From Actinacidiphila rubida (GTDB lineage Bacteria > Actinomycetota > Actinomycetes > Streptomycetales > Streptomycetaceae): DNA of 64,000 nucleotides. The stretch spans positions 62,001 to 126,000 of the forward strand of contig NZ_FODD01000013.1 of the NCBI RefSeq assembly GCF_900110255.1. Direction: 5' to 3'. The notes under the pieces were generated by a model. That model did not search any database. It worked only from the letters and a program-made list of their open reading frames with translations, and was not told the origin of the DNA. Positions 1 through 9,283 of the stretch are shown here, in pieces (the stretch's first letter is position 1; each line of letters starts with the position of its first letter). A program made the translations under genes and the position numbers.

Positions 1-2
1 CG

Positions 3-3000
3 GCAGTGGTCGCCGCGACGGCCACGGCCGTCGGTCTCGTCGTGACCGACGGCGTCGGCGGGTCCGCCGCAGCGGCCAGCACCGGCCAGAGATACACCGC
101 CGCGTGTCCGGCCGCAGACACGGTGACCCCGGCCCTCGGCACGAACCTCATCGCCAACCCCGGCGCCGAGGACTGGACCGCTGTCACCGACCTGGGCGCC
201 CCCGACGGCGACCCGCAGTACGTCCCCGACTGCTGGGCGGCGACCTCGCCCATGGACGCGCCCGGCGCCGTCCTGGAGTCCACGTCGTCGTCCGCTCCGG
301 GCCAGACCGGGAGCCGTACCTTCTACGGCGGCTACGACTACGAGACCCCGCAGGTCTCGATCGTGAACGTCACCACCACGGCGACGCAGCTGATCGACCT
401 CGGCACGCTGGACGCGGGCGGGCGGTCCTACACGCTGACCGGTGCCATCGGCGGCTACACCACGCAGGCCGACTACGCCACGGTCACCGCCGAGTTCAAG
501 GGCGCCGACGGCGGCACCCTGGGCTCCGCGGTCATCGGCCCGGTCAACGCCGCGCAGCGCGGCAACATCACCAGCCTGATCCCGGAGGCCGCGGTGGGCA
601 CCGTGCCCACCGGCACCACGCAGGTCCTGGTGACGGTCGCGTCCACCGGCGTCAGCTCCGGCTACGGCATCGACGGCCGCGCCGACAACCTGAACCTGAC
701 GATCGCCGCGGCCGGTGCCGGCCAGAGCTGGGCGGCACCCTGCCCGGCGGCCGACCAGGTGACCCCCGCGCTCGACGCCAACCTCATCGCCAACCCCGGC
801 GCCGAGGACTGGACCGCGGCAACCGACCTCGGCGCGCCGGCCGGCGACGACCAGACCGTCGCGGACTGCTGGACCAGCGCCTCCCCGCTGGGCGCGCCCG
901 ACGGGACACAGGAGTCGCAGCCGTCGACGTACCCGGGCGTCACCGGCAGCCGCGTCTTCTACGGCGGCACCAACCCCAGCACCGTGCAGGTCGCGGGCGT
1001 CGTCACCACCGGCAGCCAGGTCATCGACGTCAGCTCGCTCAAGGCCGACGGCAAGCCGTTCAAGCTGACCGGCGACGTCGGCGGCTACTCGACGCAGAGC
1101 GACTACGCCGAGGTCGTCGCGACCTTCCAGAACGCCTCCGGCGCGAGCATCGGCAGCGCGCGCATCGGCCCCGCCACCGCCGCGCAGCGCGCCGGCACCT
1201 CGGAGCTGCTGCCGGACGGCACGTACGGCGTCGTCCCGGCCGGCACGCAGAAGATCGTGGTCACGGTCGTCACCGCCGCCGTGAACAGCGGCGCCGACAG
1301 CGACGGCGCGGCCGACAACCTGAACCTGACCATCGGCCAGAAGGCCACCGGCCAGAGCTGGGCCGCCCCCTGCCCGGCCGCGGACCAGGTCACCCCCGCG
1401 CTCGACGCCAACCTCATCGCCAACCCCGGCGCCGAGGACTGGACCGCGGCGACGGCGCTCGGCGCGCCCCTGGGCGACGACCAGACCGTCGCGGACTGCT
1501 GGACCAGCGCGTCCCCGCTCAACCCGCCGGACGGCACGCAGGAGTCGCGGACGTCCACGTACCCCGGTGTCACCGGCAGCCGCGTCTTCTACGGCGGCAC
1601 CAACCCCAGCACCGTCTCGATCCCCGGCGTGACCACCACCAGCACCCAGTCGATCGACGTCGCCTCGCTCGGCACCGGAGGCCAGCCGTTCCGGCTCTCC
1701 GGCGACCTCGGCGGCTACTCGACGCAGAACGACTACGCCACCGTCACGGCCGTGTTCCAGAACGGCAAGGGCGACACCGTGGGGTCCGCGGTCATCGGCC
1801 CGGTCACCGCCGCGCAGCGCGGCAGCGTCTCCAGCCTGGTCCACCAGGCCTGGCACGGCACCGTCCCGGCCGGCACCGAGAAGATCGTGGTCACGGTCGC
1901 CACGGTCGGCGTCAGCAGCGGCGCCAACAGCGACGGCACCGCCGACAACCTGGCCCTGACCATCGGCCAGAGCGCCGTGCCCAGCGGCCCGATCCTGCAG
2001 ACGATGCCGTACGCGTCGGTCGGCGACTCCGCCGGCACGCACGTCGACCCGGGCAGCGGCGCGGTCGTACCGAACGTCACCCCGGGATCCCTGTACCGTC
2101 CGGCGGGCGTGTCCGTCGGCGTCGGCCCCGGCCACGCGCCGGCCGTCGCGTCCAACGTGCGGGCCGAACTGGCCACCGTCGACGACGCCTCGGTCTACGT
2201 GTCGAACACCGGCGACAACGTGGTGGCCGAACTCCGCGACGGCGAGACCTCGATCCTGGCCGGCTCGCTGGAGGCGTCCGGGGAGCGGGGCGACCACGGC
2301 AAGGCCGCCGACGCGACCCTGTACCAGCCCTCGGGCACCGCGGTGGACAGCTCCGGCGCCCTGTACGTCGCGGACAGCGGCGACAACGTGGTGCGCGTGA
2401 TCACCCCGGGCGGGACCATCGAGCGGTTCGCCGGCAGCGGCACGGCCGGCGACAGGCTGTCCCACGACGCCAGGTCCTCGCAGCTCGACGGCCCCACGGC
2501 CGTGGCGGTGGACGCGGCGAAGAACGTGTACGTCTCCGACACCCACAACAACCGGGTGGTCGAGGTGTCCGCGAAGGGCGACGTCCTGCGGGTGATCGGC
2601 ACCGGCAAGGCCGGGTACGCCGGTGACGGGAAGACGGCGTCCAGGGCCCAGCTGAACCAGCCGCACGGCCTGGCGCTCGACGCCGCGGGCAACCTGTACG
2701 TCGCGGACTCGTCCAACAACGTGATCCGCAGGGTGGACGCCGCGACCGGGACGATCACCACGGTGGCCGGCGACCACGCCGCCGACCAGGCCGCCGACGG
2801 GCTCGGCGGCTTCTCCGGCGACGGCGGCCCGGCGACCTCCGCCCGCCTCAACGACCCGCAGGGCGTGGCCCTGGACGGTGCCGGCGACCTGTTCGTCGCC
2901 GACACGTTCAACAACGCGATCCGCGAGATCACCGCGGCCGGCACCATCACCACGGTCGTCAACTCCGCGGCCGCGCCCGGCGGCGAGACCAGCGGTGCCG

Positions 3001-3161
3001 CGCCCTCCGCCTCGAAGCTCAACACCCCCTACGCGGTGGCGGTCGACCCGTCCACCCACCTCCTGTACATCGCCGACACCCGCAACAACGCCGTCGCCCA
3101 GGTGCTCGGCGTCGCCCAGCCCGGAAACGCCCCGGGCCCCGTGGCTCCCCAGGCGTCGTGA
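3..3161 (+). CDS. Secreted NHL-repeat protein with three ~210-residue repeats (5' partial)
   Basis: The reading frame is open to the left window edge. The visible N-terminus is a hydrophobic, Ala-rich signal-peptide core without its basic n-region, so the real start probably lies upstream. Three tandem repeats of about 210 residues follow, each opening with CPAAD and containing the NPGAEDW motif. They look like beta-sandwich carbohydrate- or adhesion-type modules, which is inference. From about residue 690 to 1030 there are at least four NHL-type blades, with motifs such as ALYVADSGDNVV and NLYVADSSNNV, expected to form a beta-propeller. It is probably extracellular. A phosphoesterase gene starts 31 nt downstream on the same strand, so the two may be co-transcribed. 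Function is unknown. Confidence 0.85.
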   Translation, partial: AVVAATATAVGLVVTDGVGGSAAAASTGQRYTAACPAADTVTPALGTNLIANPGAEDWTAVTDLGAPDGDPQYVPDCWAATSPMDAPGAVLESTSSSAPGQTGSRTFYGGYDYETPQVSIVNVTTTATQLIDLGTLDAGGRSYTLTGAIGGYTTQADYATVTAEFKGADGGTLGSAVIGPVNAAQRGNITSLIPEAAVGTVPTGTTQVLVTVASTGVSSGYGIDGRADNLNLTIAAAGAGQSWAAPCPAADQVTPALDANLIANPGAEDWTAATDLGAPAGDDQTVADCWTSASPLGAPDGTQESQPSTYPGVTGSRVFYGGTNPSTVQVAGVVTTGSQVIDVSSLKADGKPFKLTGDVGGYSTQSDYAEVVATFQNASGASIGSARIGPATAAQRAGTSELLPDGTYGVVPAGTQKIVVTVVTAAVNSGADSDGAADNLNLTIGQKATGQSWAAPCPAADQVTPALDANLIANPGAEDWTAATALGAPLGDDQTVADCWTSASPLNPPDGTQESRTSTYPGVTGSRVFYGGTNPSTVSIPGVTTTSTQSIDVASLGTGGQPFRLSGDLGGYSTQNDYATVTAVFQNGKGDTVGSAVIGPVTAAQRGSVSSLVHQAWHGTVPAGTEKIVVTVATVGVSSGANSDGTADNLALTIGQSAVPSGPILQTMPYASVGDSAGTHVDPGSGAVVPNVTPGSLYRPAGVSVGVGPGHAPAVASNVRAELATVDDASVYVSNTGDNVVAELRDGETSILAGSLEASGERGDHGKAADATLYQPSGTAVDSSGALYVADSGDNVVRVITPGGTIERFAGSGTAGDRLSHDARSSQLDGPTAVAVDAAKNVYVSDTHNNRVVEVSAKGDVLRVIGTGKAGYAGDGKTASRAQLNQPHGLALDAAGNLYVADSSNNVIRRVDAATGTITTVAGDHAADQAADGLGGFSGDGGPATSARLNDPQGVALDGAGDLFVADTFNNAIREITAAGTITTVVNSAAAPGGETSGAAPSASKLNTPYAVAVDPSTHLLYIADTRNNAVAQVLGVAQPGNAPGPVAPQAS
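144..1981 (+). repeat. Three tandem in-frame coding repeats, 636 and 630 bp apart
   Basis: The stretch encoding NLIANPGAEDWTA recurs at about 144, 780 and 1410, giving periods of 212 and 210 codons. Copies two and three are nearly identical over long stretches of DNA, while copy one is more diverged. This points to recent internal duplication or gene conversion in the secreted protein. Confidence 0.85.
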
Positions 3162-3192
3162 CCCGGTCCGCGAGAGACGAAGAAAGCAGACG

Positions 3193-4794
3193 ATGAGCAG
3201 CACCGACTCCGCCCGTCCGGGCATATCCCGCCGCCGGTTCTTCCTGAGCGCGGCGACCATGGCCGGCGCCGCCGGCATGGCGGGACTGCTGCCGGAGAAC
3301 CTGGCGCGGGCCGCTTCCGCCCGCCCGGCCAAGGGCAGCCTCTCCCAGATCAAGCACGTCGTGTACGTGATGATGGAGAACCGGTCCTTCGACCACTACT
3401 TCGGCACGTTCCCCGGCGTCCGCGGGTTCAGCGACCCCCACGCGATCCGCCTGCCGAACGGCAACTCGGTCTTCCAGCAGCCCGATCCGGCGAACCCGGA
3501 CGGCTATCTGGAGCCGTTCCACATGTCCACCCTCACCACGGGTGCCGCGGCGATCCCCTCGCTGTCGCACGACTGGCGCGACCAGCACGCCGCGTGGAAC
3601 CACGGCGCCATGGACGGCTGGCTGTCCACGCACCTCGCCTCCGACGGCGACGTCAACGGCTCCTACACGATGGGCTACTTCACCCGCGAGGACATCCCGT
3701 TCCACTGGGCGCTCGCCGAGTCCTTCACCCTGCTCGACAACTACCACTGCTCGGTGATGGGTCCCACGGATCCCAACCGGCTGGTATGGATGTCCGGCAC
3801 GAACGACCCGCAGGGCAAGTCCGGCGGGCCCGTGCTGGAGACGGTGACCCCGAACCCGCTGACGTACCCGTCGGCGGCCGAGATCCTGTTCGACGCGGGC
3901 TACGGCGTCAAGACGTACTTCTCCGGCGCGACCAGCGGGTTCAACGTCTTCGGCTGGTTCGCGAACTTCCAGAACAAGACGACGCTGCCGGCCGGGCTCT
4001 ACAACTCGGTGATGACCGGCGGCACGCTGTACGGCGACGGTACGCCCGGCGGGTACGGCAACCCGACCGCCCCGACCCTGGCGACGGACCCGGCGCTGGC
4101 CTTCGAGGAGGACTGCGCCAACGGCGTGCTGGCGGACGTGTCCTGGCTGTTCATGCCGAGCGAGGCCGACGAGCACCCGCCGAACCTGCCCGCCGCCGGC
4201 GCGCAGTACCTCGCGTCCAAGCTGGAGGCCCTGGCCTCCAACGAGGACCTGTGGAACTCGACGGTCTTCGTCCTCAACTACGACGAGAACGACGGCTTCT
4301 TCGACCACGTCCCGCCGCCGGTCCCCGACGAGCGGGAGCACCCGGAGGAGTTCGTGACCATGCCGTCCCCGAAGGGAACGCCGGGCGGCGGCCTGCCGGT
4401 CGGCGGCGGGTTCCGGGTGCCCTGCATCATCGTGTCGCCGTGGACGGTGGGCGGCCGGGTCTTCTCCGAGGTCTCCGACCACACCTCCGGCCTGCAGTTC
4501 ATCGAGTCGGTGACCGCGGCCGGCGGTCTGTCCGGCAAGGGCCCGGTGACGTTCACGCCGATCAGCACGTGGCGGCGCCGCACCTTCGGCGACTTCACCG
4601 GGGCGCTGGACCTCCACGACCGCAAGCCGGCGCCGTCCAACCCGCAGTTCGACGCGTCCACCACGGCCGCGAACCTGGCCGCCCAGGCGACGGCCGCGAC
4701 CCAGCCCATGCCGTCCCGGCCGGGGGCGAGCCAGACCATGCCGAGCCAGCCGCACGGGCACGGCCACGGCGAGGGCGACGACAGCCAGGACTGA
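3193..4794 (+). CDS. Tat-exported phospholipase C / phosphoesterase family protein
   Basis: The product is 533 aa. It starts with a twin-arginine signal (SRRRFFLSAATMAG), implying folded export. It then shows the signature of the bacterial phosphoesterase family (PF04185; non-haemolytic phospholipase C and acid phosphatases): HVVYVMMENRSFDHYFGTFPG near the mature N-terminus, and NYDENDGFFDHV, which carries metal-binding and catalytic acids. The ATG was chosen because the Tat motif follows directly and a purine-rich site (GAAGAAAG) precedes it; the frame extends further upstream but only inside the previous gene. The C-terminus is a low-complexity Gln/Ser/His tail ending in HGHGHGEGDD. It likely hydrolyses extracellular phospholipids or phosphodiesters for phosphate. 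The substrate cannot be told from sequence. Confidence 0.9.
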   Translation: MSSTDSARPGISRRRFFLSAATMAGAAGMAGLLPENLARAASARPAKGSLSQIKHVVYVMMENRSFDHYFGTFPGVRGFSDPHAIRLPNGNSVFQQPDPANPDGYLEPFHMSTLTTGAAAIPSLSHDWRDQHAAWNHGAMDGWLSTHLASDGDVNGSYTMGYFTREDIPFHWALAESFTLLDNYHCSVMGPTDPNRLVWMSGTNDPQGKSGGPVLETVTPNPLTYPSAAEILFDAGYGVKTYFSGATSGFNVFGWFANFQNKTTLPAGLYNSVMTGGTLYGDGTPGGYGNPTAPTLATDPALAFEEDCANGVLADVSWLFMPSEADEHPPNLPAAGAQYLASKLEALASNEDLWNSTVFVLNYDENDGFFDHVPPPVPDEREHPEEFVTMPSPKGTPGGGLPVGGGFRVPCIIVSPWTVGGRVFSEVSDHTSGLQFIESVTAAGGLSGKGPVTFTPISTWRRRTFGDFTGALDLHDRKPAPSNPQFDASTTAANLAAQATAATQPMPSRPGASQTMPSQPHGHGHGEGDDSQD

Positions 4795-4848
4795 TCCCCG
4801 GCCCTCCCGATCCGTGCGCGGGGCGCTCCCACCAGGACGCCCCCGCAA

Positions 4849-4885
4849 CCGCAGGGCCGCCCGCCACCAGCGGGCGGCCCTGCGG
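4849..4885. terminator. Perfect 16-bp hairpin between convergent genes
   Basis: Inverted repeat of 16 bp (4849-4864 and 4870-4885) around a CACCA loop. It lies between the stop codons of the phosphoesterase (+) and the hypothetical gene (-), so it can end transcription from both sides. There is no U-tract, as is usual in high-GC actinomycetes. Confidence 0.8.
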
Positions 4886-4897
4886 CCGTTCGGCCGT

Positions 4898-5686
4898 TCA
4901 GCCGTCGAACCGGGTCCAGGGGAAGGGGAGTTCGCCGAGTGGCGCCAGCGCCTCGCGGTGCAGGGTGCCGGCGCTGAAAACGGCCTCCTCGTCGTCAGCG
5001 CTGATCTGGACGAGCAGCCCGGGCGCGACGAAGAGGCGCTCGGCGGTGAACATGGGCAGGAACGGACTCAGGGGCAGCGGCCGCAGCACGTCGCGCAGCG
5101 GCGCGAGCCGTGTCGTCGGCATGACCCGCGTCCACGCCTGGTAGGGCGCCGCGTGCTGCGCCTCGAAGAGGACGTACTGCAGCAGGAACCGGCTCAACGG
5201 CTCATGCTCGACGACCACTTCCGGGTCCGGCCGGTGAGGGGAGAAGGTCAGCCACACGGGCGGGTCGGCCCCGCCCGCCGCCTCCGGCGGCCACGGTACC
5301 GACCAGTCCCAGGTGCCCTCGTCGGTACCGGCGAACACCAGCCGGTCGCCCAGCGGCCCCGCCGCGCGCTGCGGCCGCCCGGCCAGTGGATCGTGGAAAC
5401 CGTGGACGGCGGGACGCAGGCGGGCCACGCGGTACAGGGCGGCCAGCGCCCGCGGCAGCGCGCCGGGCGCGAAGGCGTCGGCCTCCGCGGGCTCCCCGCC
5501 GCCGGTCTCCCAGCACCCGTCGTCGTCCGCCGGGTCCGGGGCCGGGTACCAGCCCAGCAGGAACGACTCCATGGCACCGACCGGATCCCGCTCCACGTCC
5601 GCGAGCCATGCGACGCCGGGCATCGGGGCGAGGACGTCGTCCGGGGCCGGATCAGGTGCAAGGTACACGCGGGCATGCTGGCACAC
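4898..5686 (-). CDS. Hypothetical cytosolic protein, 262 aa
   Basis: I do not recognise this family. The protein is acidic, rich in Trp, Pro and Phe, without a signal peptide or membrane segment. Blocks such as GTWDWSVPWPPEA and FLLQYVLFEAQH suggest a compact alpha/beta fold like the small SMI1/KNR4-type or immunity-like proteins common in Streptomyces; that is only an impression. The start is uncertain. The GTG at 5686 has no clear ribosome site, and a GTG at 5668 or the internal Met of MPGVAWLADVERD are alternatives. It is convergent with the phosphoesterase across a strong hairpin. High-GC codon bias across the frame supports a real gene. Confidence 0.65.
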   Translation of the reverse strand: MCQHARVYLAPDPAPDDVLAPMPGVAWLADVERDPVGAMESFLLGWYPAPDPADDDGCWETGGGEPAEADAFAPGALPRALAALYRVARLRPAVHGFHDPLAGRPQRAAGPLGDRLVFAGTDEGTWDWSVPWPPEAAGGADPPVWLTFSPHRPDPEVVVEHEPLSRFLLQYVLFEAQHAAPYQAWTRVMPTTRLAPLRDVLRPLPLSPFLPMFTAERLFVAPGLLVQISADDEEAVFSAGTLHREALAPLGELPFPWTRFDG

Positions 5687-5788
5687 GGCCCTGACGGGCC
5701 TTCGGGCAGGTGGCCCCGCCCGGACCCCTCCGCCCGGACCCCTCCGCCCGGCCGCCGCACACCCCCGTGGCGCGGCGGCCGGGCGGCG

Positions 5789-6142
5789 TCACAGGCGGGT
5801 GACCGTGACGCCGCCGATCAGTCCCCAGGCGTCGATGCGGACCGTCGGACCGCCGGCCCGGGTCGGGCCGTCGTCCGTGACCCCGCCCAGGCGGATGCCG
5901 CGCACCTCGACGACGACGTCCGCGCGGACCTTGAGGCTGACACCGCCGATCAGGCTCAGTTTGGTGATCCGCAGTTCCGCGTCCTCGGGGATGTCGACGT
6001 CGGTGAGGTCGACATCGGCACCTCCGATGAGGGACGCGGTGACGGTGCGTTCGTGCAGCGATGCGCCGCCGAGCCGGTGACCGCCGATCAGGCTCACCTT
6101 GACGTCGGTCTTCTCCGGGGTGGTCCCACCTGTCTTCGTCAC
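5789..6142 (-). CDS. Small LiaF C-terminal-like beta-strand repeat protein
   Basis: About 117 aa from a GTG at 6142 (MTKTGGTTPEKTDVKV). Repeated SLIGG / RLGG / GLIGG turns occur in regularly spaced beta-strands. This is the pattern of the cell-wall-active antibiotic response domain found at the C-terminus of LiaF and of DUF1707 proteins. Here the domain stands alone, without transmembrane helices or the DUF1707 head, so it may be soluble or bind an envelope partner. A longer in-frame start at 6193 exists, but the added residues are basic and unlike the domain. LiaF-type proteins restrain cell-envelope stress sensing; applying that role here is inference. Confidence 0.65.
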   Translation of the reverse strand: MTKTGGTTPEKTDVKVSLIGGHRLGGASLHERTVTASLIGGADVDLTDVDIPEDAELRITKLSLIGGVSLKVRADVVVEVRGIRLGGVTDDGPTRAGGPTVRIDAWGLIGGVTVTRL

Positions 6143-6249
6143 GGCACGAAGGTACGGGCGGCGGCGTCCGGCACCCCAGTGCCGGGGGTCCACCCTTTCG
6201 CATGACAGATGTCATGTGCGTGGTGCGCCCGCGGTGGTCGACTCCCCGT

Positions 6250-7278
6250 TCAGGCAGGGGTCGTGGCCGCTTCCGCGGCGCCGGCGCGGGCAGCGGTCAG
6301 GGCCGCCTCGGTGTCGGCGGCGGCCAGGTCCGCGTTCATGTGGGCGCCGGCGAGGGCGCCGGCCGCGGCGGAGGCGCCGACCTGCGCCATGGGGTCGGTG
6401 GCGTTGCCGGCCACCCACACTCCGGGAACGCCGGTGGCACCGGCCGTGCCCGCGGCGACGTGGTGCCCCATCCCGCCGGGCAGGTCGGCCATCGGCAGCC
6501 GGAGGTCCGCCAGCCCCTCGGTGCGCGCCCGCAGGGTGGTCGCGACGGCCAGGACGCGACGCCCGACGACGCGCCCGTCGGTCAGGCGCACGCCCTCGAT
6601 GCCGCCGTCGCCCGCGGCGACGACCTCGGCCACCGGGTCGTCGACGACCTGGACGGCGCGGGCGGCGAAACGCGCCCGCGTGTCCTCGTCGAGAGCGGTG
6701 CCGCGCGTGAAGTACACCAGGTCGTCGGTCAACTGCCGGAAGAGCAGGGCGTGGTGGACGGATGCCGGGCCCACCGCGAGAACGCCGATGGGCTCGTCGC
6801 GCACCTCCCAGCCGTGGCAGTAGGGGCAGTGCACCACGGCGTGTCCCCAGTGCGGGGCCAGGCCGGGGATGTCCGGCAGGACGTCCCGCAGGCCGGTGGC
6901 GACGAGCAGGCGACGCGCCCGCACCGCGCGGCCGTCGGCCAGGGTGACGGTGAAGCGCGGGTCGCCCCCGGGCGCGGATGCGCCGGGCACGGCGGAGGTC
7001 ACCTCGCCCGCCACGACCCGGCCGCCGTAGCCGCGCACCTCGGCGCGGCCCCGGGCCAGCAGCTCGGCCGGCGGCGTGCCGTCCAGGCCCAGCAGTCCGT
7101 GCACGCCTTCCGCGGGCGCGTTGCGCGGGTCGCCGCCGTCGATGACGACGACGGAGCGGCGGGACCGGGCGAGCATCAGGGCGCCGTTCAGCCCCGCGGC
7201 CCCGCCGCCGATCACCACGGCGTCCACCGTCTCCTCCGGGAGGCGGTCCGTCGCTGTCACGTCCGGTGTCATCGGCAT
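6250..7278 (-). CDS. FAD/NAD(P)-dependent disulfide oxidoreductase, thioredoxin reductase-like
   Basis: The 342-aa protein opens with the FAD-binding dinucleotide motif VVIGGGAAGLNGAL. It has a redox CPYC pair at Cys151/Cys154 (CPYCHGW), an NAD(P)-binding GVLAVG segment after it, and a closing GVWVAGNATDP FAD motif. That order matches the short TrxB-like flavoproteins that pass electrons from NAD(P)H to a disulfide or small molecule. A GAAAGGG ribosome site sits 6 nt before the ATG; a second ATG two codons in is possible. It is divergent from an XRE-cupin regulator with only 89 bp between starts, so that regulator probably controls it. Physiological substrate unknown. Confidence 0.88.
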   Translation of the reverse strand: MPMTPDVTATDRLPEETVDAVVIGGGAAGLNGALMLARSRRSVVVIDGGDPRNAPAEGVHGLLGLDGTPPAELLARGRAEVRGYGGRVVAGEVTSAVPGASAPGGDPRFTVTLADGRAVRARRLLVATGLRDVLPDIPGLAPHWGHAVVHCPYCHGWEVRDEPIGVLAVGPASVHHALLFRQLTDDLVYFTRGTALDEDTRARFAARAVQVVDDPVAEVVAAGDGGIEGVRLTDGRVVGRRVLAVATTLRARTEGLADLRLPMADLPGGMGHHVAAGTAGATGVPGVWVAGNATDPMAQVGASAAAGALAGAHMNADLAAADTEAALTAARAGAAEAATTPA

Positions 7279-7367
7279 GGCGTGCCCTTTCGTCGTTCGT
7301 CAGGTGGGGCGGCCCGGTCACGGGGCCTGCGGTCGACCGTAGGCCGACATTGCGGCAAGGGCATATC

Positions 7368-7970
7368 ATGTTGCTCATGACGCAAGAACACGGCGAGCTG
7401 GACAGCCTGGTGCGCAAGCGCATCCGCGCACTGCGGGTCGCACAGGGGATGTCCCTGGAGGAACTGGCCACACGGGCGCGGCTGAGCCAGTCCACACTGA
7501 GCCGCATCGAGAACGGGCAGCGCCGCCTCGCGCTGGACCAGCTCGTCACGCTCGCCCGGGCCCTGGACACCTCCCTGGACCAACTGGTCGAGACCGGCAC
7601 GGACGACGTCATCGCCAACCCGGTGATCGACGCGAGCCGCGGCATGCTGCGCTGGCCGATCAAGGCCGAGCCGGGCATGACGGTCCTGCGCCAGCGCCTG
7701 ACCGCCCCGCCGCCGGACAACCCGGCCCGTATGCGCGCCCATCCCGGCCGCGAGTGGCTCGTCGTCCTGTCCGGCACGGCGACCCTGCTGCTCGGCAACC
7801 GGCGGCTGCGCGTCGAGACCAACCAGGCGGCCGAGTTCCCCACCATGCTGCCGCACGCGATGGGCGCCGAGGGCGGGCCCTGCGACATCCTCGGCATCTT
7901 CGACCGCGACGCCCGGCGCAGCCACCAGCGCGGCGAGAGCCCGGGGCCGGCGTCCGCCGCCGGCCAGTGA
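7368..7970 (+). CDS. XRE-family regulator with C-terminal cupin domain
   Basis: 200 aa. Residues about 10-65 form an XRE helix-turn-helix (MSLEELATRARLSQSTLSRIENGQR). Residues about 100-180 form a small cupin barrel (EWLVVLSGTATLLLGNRRL), presumably the ligand-sensing part. The ATG at 7368 was chosen because a GCAAGG site lies about 8 nt upstream; an ATG three codons later is an alternative. Regulators of this HTH-cupin type often repress a neighbouring oxidoreductase or amine catabolism gene. The divergent flavoprotein gene 89 bp away is the obvious target, by inference. Confidence 0.88.
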   Translation: MLLMTQEHGELDSLVRKRIRALRVAQGMSLEELATRARLSQSTLSRIENGQRRLALDQLVTLARALDTSLDQLVETGTDDVIANPVIDASRGMLRWPIKAEPGMTVLRQRLTAPPPDNPARMRAHPGREWLVVLSGTATLLLGNRRLRVETNQAAEFPTMLPHAMGAEGGPCDILGIFDRDARRSHQRGESPGPASAAGQ

Positions 7971-8090
7971 CCTTGGCCATGGGTCCGCGGAGGGCCCGGG
8001 CTTGCCGTTTCGGCACCCGCGGCGACCATCGTCTTGCGGATGGCGAAAGGAGGCGGGCCGCGGACGCGTCGCAGCCCTAGCGTGTGCCGC

Positions 8091-9098
8091 ATGAGCCATC
8101 CCCTGCCGCACTCGGCCCACGACGGCGCACCCGCCCACGACCGGCCCGCGTCGCACGACCCGGACGCCGCCCCCCACCAGCCCGGGCCCGGAAACGGCCA
8201 CAGCCCCACCCACAGCCACAGCGGCGAGGGGCATCGCCACGGCCACGGATCCGACGATCACGCGGCCCACGGCGGCGCCCACGACGACGACCACGCGGAG
8301 TTGCTCGACCTGGACGCGGAGGTCTTCGCTGAGCAGCTCTCGTCCCTGACCGCGTGGCTGCCCGTGGACGGTGCCCCGCGCCGCGTCGTCGACCTCGGCT
8401 GCGGCACCGGCGCCGGCACGCTGGCCCTGCTGGCCCGCTTCCCCGACGCCGAGGTGACCGCCGTCGACTTCTCCCCCGCCCACCTGAACCGGCTGCGGGA
8501 GAAGGCCGCGGAGCGCGGGGTGGCCGGCCGGGTCCGCACCGTGCGGGCCGACCTCGACGCCGGCTGGCCGGACCTGGGCCGTCCCGACCTGGTGTGGGCG
8601 TCGGCGTCCCTGCACCACATGGCCGACCCCGACCGCACCCTTCAGCGGATCCGCGACGTCCTCGCGTCCGGCGGCCTGCTCGCCGTCGTCGAACTCGCGG
8701 GCTTCCCCCGCTTCCTGCCGGCGGACGCCCCGCGGGACGCCCCCGGCCTCGAAGACCGCGCCCACGCCCTGTCCGACCGCCGCCACGCCGAGCAGCTCCG
8801 GCACCGGGGCGCCGACTGGGGCGCCAAGCTGAGCACGGCGGGGTTCACCCTCGCGGCCGAACGCACCCTGGCGGTACGCCTCGACCGCGCCGGGCTCGAT
8901 CCTGCCCGCTCCGAAACCCTCGGGCGCTACGCCCTGTCAGCGCTTCGGCGACTGCACGGCGCCGTCGCGGACGACCTGTCCGCGTCCGATCTGGCCGCCC
9001 TGGACCGGCTCCTGGACACCGCCGCCCCCGACGGCGTGCTGCACCGGGGCGACCTGACGATGCGCACCGAGCGCACCGCCTGGGCTGCCCGGCCCTGA
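8091..9098 (+). CDS. Class I SAM-dependent methyltransferase with His/Asp-rich N-terminus
   Basis: 335 aa. Residues 1-70 are a low-complexity His/Asp/Gly/Pro stretch with about 16 histidines, including HSHSGEGHRHGHG. A standard class I methyltransferase core follows: VVDLGCGTGAGTLALL is SAM motif I, EVTAVDF is motif II, and DLVWASASLHHMADPD is the region used by methyltransferase domains 11/25. The C-terminal part is a helical cap. No substrate can be assigned. The His-rich arm could bind Zn, Ni or Co and tie activity to metal, which is inference. The ATG at 8091 is the last Met before the His-rich arm; no strong ribosome site was seen. Confidence 0.85.
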   Translation: MSHPLPHSAHDGAPAHDRPASHDPDAAPHQPGPGNGHSPTHSHSGEGHRHGHGSDDHAAHGGAHDDDHAELLDLDAEVFAEQLSSLTAWLPVDGAPRRVVDLGCGTGAGTLALLARFPDAEVTAVDFSPAHLNRLREKAAERGVAGRVRTVRADLDAGWPDLGRPDLVWASASLHHMADPDRTLQRIRDVLASGGLLAVVELAGFPRFLPADAPRDAPGLEDRAHALSDRRHAEQLRHRGADWGAKLSTAGFTLAAERTLAVRLDRAGLDPARSETLGRYALSALRRLHGAVADDLSASDLAALDRLLDTAAPDGVLHRGDLTMRTERTAWAARP

Positions 9099-9283
9099 AC
9101 CATGACCGGGGCGAGCGGCATGACCTGAGGTGCCGGCCCGGTGCGGCGCACTCCGGCGAGCGAAGGGCGCGCGGTCGGACGTGCGGCGGATCGCGATGCG
9201 TTCACCTGCACCGTCCCAACTCGCGCTCTCCTCGGTCGGGTCGACCACGTCACCTCGTCATCGTCCCCCACACGCCACCTCCG

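Noticed and set aside
104..2626. 840-codon frame in another phase of the NHL gene
   Set aside because: Arg/His/Pro-rich translation typical of a wrong frame in high-GC DNA.
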